DNA of 54,329 nt from an uncultured Afifella sp. (GTDB lineage Bacteria > Pseudomonadota > Alphaproteobacteria > Rhizobiales > Afifellaceae): the NCBI GenBank assembly GCA_947259045.1, contig CAMYKZ010000029.1:1-54329 (forward strand). The letters run 5' to 3'. The notes beneath the pieces were generated by a model that saw only the letters and a list, made by a program, of their open reading frames with translations, had not been told where the DNA came from and did not search any database. Made by a program: the position numbers and the translations under genes. Positions 35,439 through 44,647 of this stretch are shown piece after piece (positions within the stretch are counted from its first letter, which is position 1; each line of letters begins with the position of its first letter).

Positions 35439-36567
35439 CTAATCCAGATCGTCGATCACAACCGTCTCGCCGCTGACGCGCTGGGCCAGCGAAGCTTCCA
35501 TGAACCCGTCAAGATCACCGTCGAGCACATTGGACGGATTGGTGCTTTCAGTACCGGTTCGCAGATCCTTGACCAGTTGGTAGGGCTGAAGCACGTAGGA
35601 GCGGATCTGATGGCCCCAGCCGATGTCCGATTTGGATGCGGCTTCGGCGCTGGCGGCGTCTTCGCGTTTTTGCAGTTCCGCTTCATACAGGCGCGCCCGC
35701 AGCATCGACCAGGCTGTCGCCCGGTTCTTGTGCTGCGAACGCTCATTCTGGCACTGAACAACAATGCCGGACGGTTCATGGGTAATGCGTACCGCGGAAT
35801 CGGTAGTATTGACGTGCTGCCCGCCGGCGCCCGATGCGCGGTAGGTATCGATCCGCACATCACTTTCGTTGACTTCGATTTCGATCGAATCGTCGACCAC
35901 CGGATAGATCCAGACACTGGCAAAACTGGTATGGCGGCGGGCCTGGCTGTCATAGGGCGAAATCCGTACCAGACGATGAACGCCGGATTCCGTTTTCAGC
36001 CAGCCAAAGGCGTTTTCGCCCTTTATCTGAATGGTCGCGGATTTGATGCCTGCCTGTTCGCCGTCGTGATATTCCAGCGTTTCGACCTTGAAACCGCGGC
36101 GCTCCGCCCAGCGCACATACATGCGCAGCAACATCGACGCCCAGTCCTGACTCTCGGTACCGCCGGCGCCGGCATGCACTTCCAGATACGAATCATTGCC
36201 GTCGGCTTCGCCGGACAGCAGCGTCTCCACCTGGCGCTTGGCCATGTCCTTGCCGAGAGCGGATATCGCCGCTTCGGCTTCATCGACAACGCCCTGATCG
36301 TCCTCCATTTCGCCGAGTTCGATCAATTCCAGGCTGTCGCTCAGTTCACGTTCCACGCCGAGCACGATGCCGACAGCATTATCCAGTTGCTGGCGTTCAC
36401 GCATGATCTTCTGGGCTTTATCGGGATTGGACCAAAGATCGGGATCTTCGACCTTGGCGTTCAGATCGGCAAGACGGGATTCAGCAGTATCCCAGTCAAA
36501 GATGCCTCCTTATCAGGGAGAGGGCTTCCCTGATCTCGTCAACTTTGGTCTGAACTTCAGCGCGCAT
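35439..36567 (-). CDS. prfB: Peptide chain release factor 2 (RF2), with programmed +1 frameshift
   Basis: RF2 ends translation at UGA and UAA. The coding sequence has an in-frame TGA after 23 codons (36496-36498), and the ribosome must shift +1 at CTT-TGA-C to make the full 375-residue protein, with an internal Shine-Dalgarno AGGAGG three bases before the slip codon. After the shift the frame reads [15 protein letters not shown] and runs through to the end. The GGQ motif ([12 protein letters not shown]) is present, and the RF2 recognition tripeptide reads SPY (SPYDSQARR) instead of SPF. The start ATG at 36567 gives [19 protein letters not shown]1A is the next gene upstream. Confidence 0.95.
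36495..36510 (-). promoter_or_regulatory. prfB programmed +1 frameshift site
   Basis: Minus-strand order: AGGAGG (36510-36505), CAT, CTT (36501-36499), TGA (36498-36496), C (36495). The CTT-TGA-C slip site with the AGGAGG three bases ahead equals the known autoregulatory frameshift signal of bacterial prfB. Confidence 0.95.
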
Positions 36568-36653
36568 CGTTCCGCTCCATCGCAATCCCGGATTATTCGT
36601 GCAGGATTCGCCCGCACGAAACCGGGCTGCGGTTTAATATCGACTTTCAGGCT

Positions 36654-39083
36654 TTAGTAAAGCCCCCCGGTGCCTTCCTGGCCAACATAGCGGTCCGCAT
36701 CCGGCGAAACCGTCAACGGCCGGCCCATGGCATCCTGGAAACCGATTATGGAATAAGTGGATGGCGGCTCCGTGCCGGGTTTGAACGCCTCCATGATCGT
36801 CGGACCCTCTGTTTCCGCCGAAGCCCGAAGCCCGGTACGCCGGTCTATAGCGATCAGATTGATGCCCCTGGGCGCCTGAAATTCCTTCGCCGGCTGATCG
36901 GCAAGTGCCGCCTTCATGAATTCGGTGAAGATCGGCGCTGCAAGTTTGCCGCCGGTCGCGCCCCGTCCCATCTTCTTCGGTTGATCGTAACCGACAAAAA
37001 CGGCAACCACGAGATCCGGCGAAAACCCGACGAACCAGGCATCCTTGTAATCATTGGTTGTTCCCGTCTTGCCGGCAATCGGTTTACCGACTTCACGGAC
37101 AATCGGCGCGGTCCCGCGGGTGACAACCCCCTGCAACATTGAAGTGATCTGGTAGGCAGTCATCGGATCGAGCACCTGCTCGCGCTCATCCAGCAGGCTT
37201 GGCTCCTTCTGATCGAGCCATGCCTTGGCTTCACAGCCCTCACAAATCCGCTGATCATGTTTGTAGATCGTCCGGCCGTAACGGTCCTGAATCCTGTCGA
37301 TCAGCGTCGGGGTCACCTTGCGGCCGCCATTGGCAATGACCGAATAAGCGGTTGCCATGCGCAAAACCGTCGTCTCGCCGGCGCCCAGCGACATGGAAAG
37401 CACCGGCTTCATATTGTCATAGATACCGAAACGGCGGGCATATTCGGCAATCAGCGGCATGCCCATATCCTTCGCCAGGCGAACCGTCATCACGTTTCGT
37501 GATTTCTCGATTCCGAGCCGCAGGGTCGAAGGTCCGTAAAATTCACGGCCATAATTCTGCGGCCGGTAATTTTCGCCGCCGGAGCGGATCTCGATCGGCG
37601 CATCCATGACCACGGACGACGGTGTGTAACCATTATCGAGGGCGGCGGAATAGACAAACGGTTTGAAGGACGAGCCCGGTTGCCTGAAGGCCTGGGTCGC
37701 GCGATTGAATTCGCTTTCTGCAAACGAAAATCCGCCGACCATGGCAAGCACCCGGCCCGTATAGGGATCCATGGCGACAATCGAGCCGCCAACGGCCGGT
37801 GGCTGGCGTAATTTCCAGGTCCCCGCCGCTTCGCCCGCTGCCTCAACGTAAATCACGTCACCGGGCGAGAGGATTTCGCCAACTTTGCGCAGCCCTTTCT
37901 TGGCCCATTTCATTTCGCTGATCGGCAATGTACCGGTCTCGCGTTCGCTGGCAATTTCGCCTGATACGGTACGCCCGGGCTGCAGACCGAGCGTCGCTGA
38001 CGCGTCATCGGACCCCAGAACGACCGCCGGCCGCCATTCCGGCACGTCGGAAAATCCGGATACCTCAGCCAGTGCCACACCCCAGTCTCCGGTGATGTCG
38101 ATTTTCGTTTCCGTGGGCCGGTAACCATTGCTCTGGTCATAGCTGATCAAGCCGTTTTGCAGCGCAGATCTGGCGAAAACCTGCAGTTTCGGCGACAAGG
38201 TCGTACGGACGGAAAGACCACCGTCATACAACACGTCCTCGCTGTAAAGATCGATCAGATTGCGGCGAACCTCTTCGGCAAAATATTCCGATCCGAAAAG
38301 ATAATTGCCGCGCTTGCGCAGGGATACGCCAAGCGGCTCTCTCTTGGCCGCCTCGGCGTCCGCTTCGCGGATATAACCGTTCGTCACCATCTGACTGATC
38401 ACCCAGTTGCGCCGCTCAATCGCAGCGGCAGTGTCGTCAAACGGGTGATAATTGTTCGGCGCCTTGGGCAAGGCGGCAAGATAGGCAGCCTCGGAAATCG
38501 TCAGTTCGTTGACCGATTTCCCGAAATAATCCAGCGATGCGGCAGCGATTCCGTAGGAGCCGATGCCAAAAAAAATCTCGTTCAGGTAAAGTTCAAAAAT
38601 CTTGTCTTTCGAATAGGCCTGTTCGATCCGCAGCGACAACAGCGCTTCCGTGATCTTGCGGTCATAGGATTGTTCGCTGGTCAGAAGAAAGTTCTTGGCA
38701 ACCTGCTGGGTTATCGTAGATGCGCCCTGCAACCGTCCGCCCCGGTTCTTGAAATTCAGGTAGACGGCGCGGGCAATGCCTTCCGGATCGACACCGGTAT
38801 GAGTGTAGAAATTCTTGTCTTCCGCTGAAAGAAACGCAGCCTTGATCAGGTCGGGAATAGCCTGGATCGGCAGGTAGAGCCGGCGCTGCCGGGCATATTC
38901 GGCAACCAGTTCACCACCTGACGCATGCACGCGCGTCATCACCGGCGGTTCATATTTCGCCAGAACCTCATAATCGGGGAGATCCTTGTTGTAGCGATAC
39001 AGAACAACGCCAGCCGCGGTGGCGGCGCCCACAAAGACAAAAGCACCAAGGCCGAACAAATATCCGATAATTCTCAATGTCAT
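36654..39083 (-). CDS. mrcA: Bifunctional penicillin-binding protein 1A
   Basis: A class A PBP (809 residues) that polymerises glycan strands and cross-links peptides in the periplasm. One N-terminal membrane helix (about 8-28) precedes the GT51 glycosyltransferase domain with catalytic Glu88 (LSAEDKNFYTHTG) and GASTITQQVAKN. The transpeptidase has nucleophile Ser471-x-x-Lys474 (QPGSSFKP), an SRNxx-like SRN (KSRNVM) and Lys672-Thr-Gly (GKTGTTND). The insert between domains carries an OB-like region. It is followed by prfB (86-base gap) and preceded by the amidase gene on the same strand, the usual neighbourhood in Rhizobiales. Confidence 0.95.
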   Translation of the reverse strand: MTLRIIGYLFGLGAFVFVGAATAAGVVLYRYNKDLPDYEVLAKYEPPVMTRVHASGGELVAEYARQRRLYLPIQAIPDLIKAAFLSAEDKNFYTHTGVDPEGIARAVYLNFKNRGGRLQGASTITQQVAKNFLLTSEQSYDRKITEALLSLRIEQAYSKDKIFELYLNEIFFGIGSYGIAAASLDYFGKSVNELTISEAAYLAALPKAPNNYHPFDDTAAAIERRNWVISQMVTNGYIREADAEAAKREPLGVSLRKRGNYLFGSEYFAEEVRRNLIDLYSEDVLYDGGLSVRTTLSPKLQVFARSALQNGLISYDQSNGYRPTETKIDITGDWGVALAEVSGFSDVPEWRPAVVLGSDDASATLGLQPGRTVSGEIASERETGTLPISEMKWAKKGLRKVGEILSPGDVIYVEAAGEAAGTWKLRQPPAVGGSIVAMDPYTGRVLAMVGGFSFAESEFNRATQAFRQPGSSFKPFVYSAALDNGYTPSSVVMDAPIEIRSGGENYRPQNYGREFYGPSTLRLGIEKSRNVMTVRLAKDMGMPLIAEYARRFGIYDNMKPVLSMSLGAGETTVLRMATAYSVIANGGRKVTPTLIDRIQDRYGRTIYKHDQRICEGCEAKAWLDQKEPSLLDEREQVLDPMTAYQITSMLQGVVTRGTAPIVREVGKPIAGKTGTTNDYKDAWFVGFSPDLVVAVFVGYDQPKKMGRGATGGKLAAPIFTEFMKAALADQPAKEFQAPRGINLIAIDRRTGLRASAETEGPTIMEAFKPGTEPPSTYSIIGFQDAMGRPLTVSPDADRYVGQEGTGGLY

Positions 39084-39234
39084 AAAGCTGGCTGCTCGCG
39101 GATCCGTTGAAACTGCACAAGGGCAAGCCTTGTTGCAAGTTTATGATCAAACTGAGGCACATGGCCGGTCTCGTAAGGATAGACACCAGCTGTGGTCAGA
39201 TTGCAACAGAGTTTCAAACCTGTTCGCAACGGTT

Positions 39235-40470
39235 TCAGCCTCCGTTTACCGTCCGGCCCGGCACCAGAAACTGCTCAATTGCTCGGGCTACCGCCTGCGC
39301 CGTTTTTTCCTGCCAGGCTTGGGAACTGAGCAATTCCCTGTCCTCATTGTTGGAGAGATACCCCAGTTCAAACAGCACTGAGGGGACATCGGGCGCTTTA
39401 AGGACCAGAAATGAAGCTCGCCGCCACGGGCTCTTGTTCAAGGTCAGTTCCGGCCGAATTCCGCCAATCAATGTGCGGGCAAACCGAATTGACAGGTTTT
39501 TGGTTTCGCGCCTGGCGAGATCAAACAGGATATCGGCCACTTCATCAGGCTGGTCTTCAATCGACAGACCGGCGAGTATGTCGGACCTGTTTTCACGCTC
39601 CGCCATGCGGGCAGCAACCGCATCCGATGCTTCGTCGGAGACAGTGTAAACCGTTGCGCCGCGAACATAAGATTGCGGCACGATGTCGGCATGCACCGAT
39701 ACAAACAGTGCGGCATCGTTGAGGCGGGCGATCCTGACCCGGTCGGAGAGCGAAACGAATGCATCGTCGGTCCGGGTCAGGATCGCCTCCATTTTCCCAT
39801 TTTCGGTGAGAATTTCCGCCAGTCTGCGGGAAAATTCGAGCGTCAGGTTCTTTTCGATAATCTTGTCACTGACTGTGGCGCCGGTATCAATTCCGCCATG
39901 GCCCGGATCGATGACCACAACCGGCACCGCATTGCGGCGCTTGCGTCTCAGCCTGTCGCCCTTCTGTCCAGGCAGGGATACCCTGGCCCGACGCTCCTGG
40001 GCCGAGGCGCGGGCAAAATCGGCTGCGGTTCCAGGCGCCATATCAAGAACAAGACGCGCCGGCTGCCCGTCCCCTCGTGGCAGGCTGAAACTCTGAACAA
40101 CATTGACAGGACCACTCAGATCAAGAACGATTCGCGCCCGGCCCGGACCGACAAGCCCGTATCGGTAGTCCTGCACAAGCCCGCGCTCGGCAGCCGGAGC
40201 AGTCTCCGGCTCCAGGTCAAATTGCGTATTCGGCAAGTCGACAACAAGCCTGTACGGGTCGCGCAGCCGCAATAATCCGAACTTGATTTCCCGGCTCAGG
40301 TCAACGACCAGGCGTGTCCTGGTGGCATCTCCGACAAGCCGCATCGCCTGCACGGATACGGCCCTGTCAGCACCTGGTTTTTTAGCCTGCTGCGCAGAAT
40401 TTCCGTCGTTCTGCGCCGCCGCGACAGTTCCGAAAAACATCAGAAATGTCAGTGCAATTGTGTATTTCAT
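39235..40470 (-). CDS. N-acetylmuramoyl-L-alanine amidase (AmiC-like, AMIN + Amidase_3)
   Basis: A periplasmic zinc amidase that splits daughter-cell peptidoglycan. A signal peptide (residues 1-19, ending VAAA) precedes an AMIN domain (about 40-145) and an Amidase_3 domain (about 184-405). Zinc ligands His191 (DPGHGG), Glu206 and His260 (SVHADI) are present, as is the C-terminal catalytic Glu in LFELGYLSN. At 411 residues it fits AmiC of Rhizobiales. PBP1A follows after 151 bases. An upstream TTG-start frame of 123 codons ends in an ATGA overlap with this start, but it looks non-coding. The 54-bp duplication lies just upstream. Confidence 0.93.
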   Translation of the reverse strand: MKYTIALTFLMFFGTVAAAQNDGNSAQQAKKPGADRAVSVQAMRLVGDATRTRLVVDLSREIKFGLLRLRDPYRLVVDLPNTQFDLEPETAPAAERGLVQDYRYGLVGPGRARIVLDLSGPVNVVQSFSLPRGDGQPARLVLDMAPGTAADFARASAQERRARVSLPGQKGDRLRRKRRNAVPVVVIDPGHGGIDTGATVSDKIIEKNLTLEFSRRLAEILTENGKMEAILTRTDDAFVSLSDRVRIARLNDAALFVSVHADIVPQSYVRGATVYTVSDEASDAVAARMAERENRSDILAGLSIEDQPDEVADILFDLARRETKNLSIRFARTLIGGIRPELTLNKSPWRRASFLVLKAPDVPSVLFELGYLSNNEDRELLSSQAWQEKTAQAVARAIEQFLVPGRTVNGG

Positions 40471-41088
40471 GAATCGGAACCCAACGACAGACCCGGTTTT
40501 TCACACTGCATTGCTGCATTGCTCCACTTTGAATATTGCAGTTTTTGGTTGCAGAACGGCCAATATCCCCGGTCATGACAAGAAAGTGCGCCTTGCTTCA
40601 TCACAATATCTTGCAAATGGCTGCCAGCATGACAAGAAAGTGCGCCTTGCTTCATCACAATATCTTGCAAATGGCTGCCAGCGTTCATAAAAGGGATATT
40701 GAAGGATTCTTCCCCGAAGGTCCATCGGCGCGGATGCTTAGCGATAAATTTCGCCGTCCGGATTTGCCAGGACCATGCGGGGGTGAAGACGATCCACAAG
40801 CTCGGAGGCAGAAAATGCCCGAGACCGGTGGTGGCCAATACCAGGATATCGCCGTCCCGGCGACATTCTGCCCCTGTCCGAAAGGCAGCAGATGAACGTC
40901 CGACTGAACAGAACAGGTCTGAATCCGGCTTCCGGTCCTTATCGGAAGTTTAGCGGAATCGGTCGTGTCCGGTCGGGACGAGTGAGTGTAACAAGCCTTT
41001 CCCCATTCAACGATATTGGATCCGACGTTGCGGCCGGATATCGCCGCCTTGCGGTTTTATCTCCGCCCGGATCCGGAGTTTTCAAACA
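40471..41088. other. 618-base divergent region between amidase and rne
   Basis: This is the shared upstream region of the amidase gene (minus) and rne (plus). It holds the perfect 54-bp tandem duplication (40574-40681). Its right part should form a long rne 5' UTR, as rne transcripts are often autoregulated through their leader; no specific structure was identified. A minus-strand frame through the region carries the repeat as two identical 18-residue units, but resembles no protein. Confidence 0.5.
40574..40681. repeat. Perfect 54-bp tandem duplication
   Basis: The 54 bases starting CATGACAAGAAAGTGCG and ending AAATGGCTGCCAG occur twice with no gap and no mismatch (40574-40627, 40628-40681). 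Copies start 104 bases upstream of the amidase ATG and about 400 upstream of rne. Perfect identity suggests a recent duplication. Each copy contains an AT-rich core TCATCACAATATCTTGCAAA flanked by TTGC/GCAA, which could be a promoter or a protein site. Two copies without spacers do not make a CRISPR. Confidence 0.95.
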
Positions 41089-43806
41089 ATGCCTAATAAC
41101 AAAATGCTTATCGATGCCGCCCACCCGGAAGAGACACGGGTCGTTGTTTTGCGCGGCAACAAAGTTGAGGAATTCGATTTTGAGGCCGCAGAGCGCCAAC
41201 AGCTTCGCGGCAATATCTATCTCGCGAAAGTAACACGCGTCGAACCGTCGCTGCAGGCAGCCTTCGTCGAATATGGCGGCAACCGGCACGGCTTCCTGGC
41301 GTTTTCGGAAATCCATCCTGACTATTACCAGATTCCGGTGGCCGACAGGCTTGCGCTGCTTGAAGAGCAGGCCCGTCACGATGCCGCCGAAGCGGCAGAG
41401 GACGAACGCTCCGACGAAGCGGCGGCACAAAGAAGCCGCCAGGAAGACGGAGCCGGAACCAACGTAGACGAACAGACCGATGCAGCGGCGTCCGGGCAGG
41501 ACGGAAACGGATCAGACAGTTCGGGCGATGACGAGCACCCGGACGAAGCATCCGCTGATGCGCCGACAGACGACAAGGACGATGCGCCGGTCACCATGGC
41601 GGCGGATGCTGAAACCGGGGACAGCGTCAGCGCCGAACCGGAAGATCCGGTTGATGCCGTTGACGGGTCCGAAGGTCCTGAGGCCGATGCGGCAAGCGCC
41701 GAAACAACGCCCGGTTCCGAGGACGTCTCAGACGATGACGAAGAGCCGGTTGCCGAGGCTGTGGAGCATGTCGGCGGCGACGCACTCGAAGAGGTGCCGC
41801 AGCGGCGCAAACCGCGGCCAAGGCAATACAAGATTCAGGAAGTCATCAAGCGGCGCCAGGTCTTGCTGGTTCAGGTCGTCAAGGAAGAACGTGGCAACAA
41901 GGGTGCCGCACTGACAACCTATCTTTCACTTGCAGGCCGGTATTCCGTGCTGATGCCGAATACGGCACGCGGTGGCGGTATATCCAGAAAAATAACCAAT
42001 GTGACCGATCGCAAGCGCCTGAAGGCGATTGCCCAGGAGCTGGAAGTCCCTGAAGGCATGGGCGTTATTCTGCGCACGGCGGGCGCCAGCCGGACAAAAG
42101 CCGAGATCAAGCGCGATTTCGAGTATCTGCTGCGGCTTTGGGAAAATGTCCGGGAACTGACCCTGAAGTCGACAGCGCCGAACCTTGTCTACGAAGAAGG
42201 CAGTCTGGTAAAACGGTCGATCAGAGACCTCTATTCCAAGGATGTCGATGAAGTGCTCGTGGCCGGCGATGACGCCTATCGTGAGGCCAAGGACTTTATG
42301 CGCATGCTGATGCCGAGCCACGCGCGCAACGTGCAACCCTACAAGGATGTTGTGCCACTGTTCTCCCGCCACAGCGTGGAACCGCAACTCGACGCCATGT
42401 TCTCGCCTCAGGTGACGCTGAAATCAGGCGGCTACATCGTCATCAACCAGACCGAGGCGCTGGTCGCCATCGACGTCAATTCCGGTCGCTCGACTCGCGA
42501 ACATTCGATTGAAGATACCGCGCTGCAGACCAATCTGGAGGCGGCCGATGAAGTGGCCAGACAATTGCGTCTGCGTGACCTGGCCGGCCTGATCGTTATC
42601 GACTTTATCGACATGGAAGAACGGCGCAACAACCGATCGGTGGAACGCAAGCTGAACGATTGCCTGAAAGCGGATCGGGCGCGGATCCAGGTTGGCCGGA
42701 TTTCCCATTTCGGACTGCTTGAAATGTCGCGCCAGCGGATTCGCACAGGGGTGCTGGAAAGCTCCACCGAACAATGTGCGATCTGTCACGGTACCGGCCA
42801 GGTCCGGTCCGTTTCGTCACTGGCTCTTCAGATCCTGAGAGCGCTTGAAGACAACCTGCTGCGCAATTCCAATAACCATCTTCGCGTCAGCACGCGGCCG
42901 GACGTTGCGCTCTATGTGCTGAATCAGAAGCGGGAGCACCTGGCAGAACTTGAACAGCGTTTCGGGCTTTCCATCTCCGTCCTGGCCGATGCACCGGAAA
43001 ACGGCGTACCGTTTGTGATCGAACGGGGTGAGACCGTCACTGCGGTCCGACCGCGGCCGGTTTCGGCCGTTGCGATGCTGGACGTGGCTGATGCCGACGA
43101 CGAAGCCGGTGTGGAGGTTGTTGAGGCAGACAGCGCTGCAGACGAAGTTTCCGACGAGGGTGCACCGAAAAAACGCAAGCGCAGACGGCGCAGACGGCGT
43201 GGTGGTGAAGACAATGCCGATCAGGCGACCGATGGGCAGGCCGAAATCCAGGCTGATGGACAGGCCGAAACACAGGGTGATGACAGCGGCGATGGCGAAC
43301 CGGCGGCAACACGCGCCAACGGCGACGAAGACGAAAACGGCGAGAACCGCAAGCGGCGTAAACGTGGCCGCCGTGGTGGCCGGCGCAGACGCCGTAGTGA
43401 AGAGGCAAGCAGCGCGGAGGCGGGCGACCTTGGAGCCGGAAGCGAAGCCGGTTCTTCCGGTGACGTGGACTCCGGTTCTGAAGCCCAGGCAACCGCACAT
43501 GCGGAAACTCCGGATTCCACATCGGAAGGAACCGAAGCTGGAAATGCCGAGGAAACGGCAAAAGCACCCCGCGGCCGCAAGAAGGCCGAACCGGATGCAC
43601 GATCGGAAAGCGACAATTCAAACGGAGCGGCATCGGCACCGGAGGGACCCTATTCTGCGCCGGAACCGGTCGCAGTTGAACCTGTCATGGCTGAACCGGC
43701 AGCTGCTGATTCAGTTGCCAGCGAGCCGATTGCCGAACAGGCCGAATCCGTAGATCCGGACAAACCGAAACGCGCGGGTTGGTGGCAACGGCGTTCATTC
43801 TTCTGA
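41089..43806 (+). CDS. rne: Ribonuclease E
   Basis: The main endoribonuclease of the degradosome (905 residues). The S1 domain starts LRGNIYLAKVTRVEPSLQAAF and is split by an acidic insert of about 150 residues (92-245) before resuming at YKIQEVIKRRQ. The catalytic aspartates are Asp462 (AIDVNSGRST) and Asp505 (VIDFIDMEE), exactly 43 apart as in E. coli, and the zinc-link cysteines Cys563 and Cys566 (CAICHGTG) are 101 after the first Asp, also as in E. coli. The C-terminal 230 residues alternate Arg-rich and acidic runs, the usual disordered scaffold. The ATG gives MPNNKMLIDA, the standard family start. Confidence 0.96.
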   Translation: MPNNKMLIDAAHPEETRVVVLRGNKVEEFDFEAAERQQLRGNIYLAKVTRVEPSLQAAFVEYGGNRHGFLAFSEIHPDYYQIPVADRLALLEEQARHDAAEAAEDERSDEAAAQRSRQEDGAGTNVDEQTDAAASGQDGNGSDSSGDDEHPDEASADAPTDDKDDAPVTMAADAETGDSVSAEPEDPVDAVDGSEGPEADAASAETTPGSEDVSDDDEEPVAEAVEHVGGDALEEVPQRRKPRPRQYKIQEVIKRRQVLLVQVVKEERGNKGAALTTYLSLAGRYSVLMPNTARGGGISRKITNVTDRKRLKAIAQELEVPEGMGVILRTAGASRTKAEIKRDFEYLLRLWENVRELTLKSTAPNLVYEEGSLVKRSIRDLYSKDVDEVLVAGDDAYREAKDFMRMLMPSHARNVQPYKDVVPLFSRHSVEPQLDAMFSPQVTLKSGGYIVINQTEALVAIDVNSGRSTREHSIEDTALQTNLEAADEVARQLRLRDLAGLIVIDFIDMEERRNNRSVERKLNDCLKADRARIQVGRISHFGLLEMSRQRIRTGVLESSTEQCAICHGTGQVRSVSSLALQILRALEDNLLRNSNNHLRVSTRPDVALYVLNQKREHLAELEQRFGLSISVLADAPENGVPFVIERGETVTAVRPRPVSAVAMLDVADADDEAGVEVVEADSAADEVSDEGAPKKRKRRRRRRRGGEDNADQATDGQAEIQADGQAETQGDDSGDGEPAATRANGDEDENGENRKRRKRGRRGGRRRRRSEEASSAEAGDLGAGSEAGSSGDVDSGSEAQATAHAETPDSTSEGTEAGNAEETAKAPRGRKKAEPDARSESDNSNGAASAPEGPYSAPEPVAVEPVMAEPAAADSVASEPIAEQAESVDPDKPKRAGWWQRRSFF

Positions 43807-43852
43807 ACGCCGGGAGGGATTGTTTTTCAACTGATTTTCGGCACGTGAACCG

Positions 43853-44647
43853 ATGAGCACAGATCGCCTCTTCGTGATAATCCGCATCCCGAAATCCGGC
43901 AGCAATACGCTTCGGACAATCATTGGTGATGCATTGAAGGATGCAACCACCCATTCCATGCCGAATCCGTCAAAGCCGGATGGCGGCGTCTCCTTTCTGG
44001 AGACGTTGCGTGTCGAACGCGGACGGATAAGGCGGTTGTGGAAACGGCACAATGTGCTGACCGAAGACCAGGGTTGGGCCCGAATTGCCCAAAAGGCCAG
44101 GCACGGCGATATTGTTCGCGGCCATATCGGCTATGGGGACCCGAGAATTCCGGGATTTGAATTCGACTACATCACCATTATCCGCGATCCGGTCCAGCGG
44201 CTGATGTCAGAATATTATTATTCCCGGCGTGGTTTTCAGAAACGTTCGTTCCTGCGGAAATTCTATAACCGTGGCCGCCTGAGAGCGGCGGCCACATACG
44301 ATTTCAGCGATTACATCGCCTATGTGCACGACCGCCGCGACCTTTATGCAAACCGGGCAACGCGGTTTATCACCGGCTCAGCCACATGCGATGACCCCGG
44401 TGCATTTCTGGTTCAGAACTATTTTCATTTTGGCACTCTGGAACAGATCGACAGCTATGTGTCCTCGCTTTCAGAAAAACTCGGACATCCGGTCGGTCTG
44501 GTCCATTACAACAAATCTCATGAACGCAAGGACATCGCGCTCTCGGCAGCAGACATATCCCGCCTTGAGGATCTCTACAGCGAAGACATGAAATTGCACC
44601 AGGCGGCAAGTGCACTCGTCGCCGCCGGCACAACGGGGCGTCAATGA
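43853..44647 (+). CDS. Sulfotransferase family protein (1)
   Basis: A 264-residue protein of the sulfotransferase superfamily (Sulfotransfer_2-like). The N-terminal RIPKSGSNTL (residues 11-20) is the 5'-phosphosulfate-binding loop, and IIRDPVQRLMSEYYYSR (109-125) with Arg111 and Ser119 is the 3'-phosphate motif, so PAPS is the expected donor. The acceptor may be a carbohydrate, as for the carbohydrate-sulfotransferase branch, but is unknown. No signal peptide is seen, so it is cytoplasmic. It starts 46 bases after rne. The next gene overlaps by four bases (ATGA) and encodes a second sulfotransferase-like protein, so the two are co-made. Confidence 0.8.
   Translation: MSTDRLFVIIRIPKSGSNTLRTIIGDALKDATTHSMPNPSKPDGGVSFLETLRVERGRIRRLWKRHNVLTEDQGWARIAQKARHGDIVRGHIGYGDPRIPGFEFDYITIIRDPVQRLMSEYYYSRRGFQKRSFLRKFYNRGRLRAAATYDFSDYIAYVHDRRDLYANRATRFITGSATCDDPGAFLVQNYFHFGTLEQIDSYVSSLSEKLGHPVGLVHYNKSHERKDIALSAADISRLEDLYSEDMKLHQAASALVAAGTTGRQ

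Noticed and set aside
40574-40681. Possible CRISPR
   Set aside because: Two copies only, 54 bases, without spacers; a tandem duplication.
40467-40838. 123-codon minus-strand frame carrying the 54-bp repeat as two 18-residue copies and overlapping the amidase start by ATGA
   Set aside because: TTG start, no family, sequence of a promoter region; the overlap may be chance. Kept only as a note on the repeat.
42817-43639. Long frames opposite the 3' half of rne
   Set aside because: Antisense of the low-complexity RNase E tail; no independent support.
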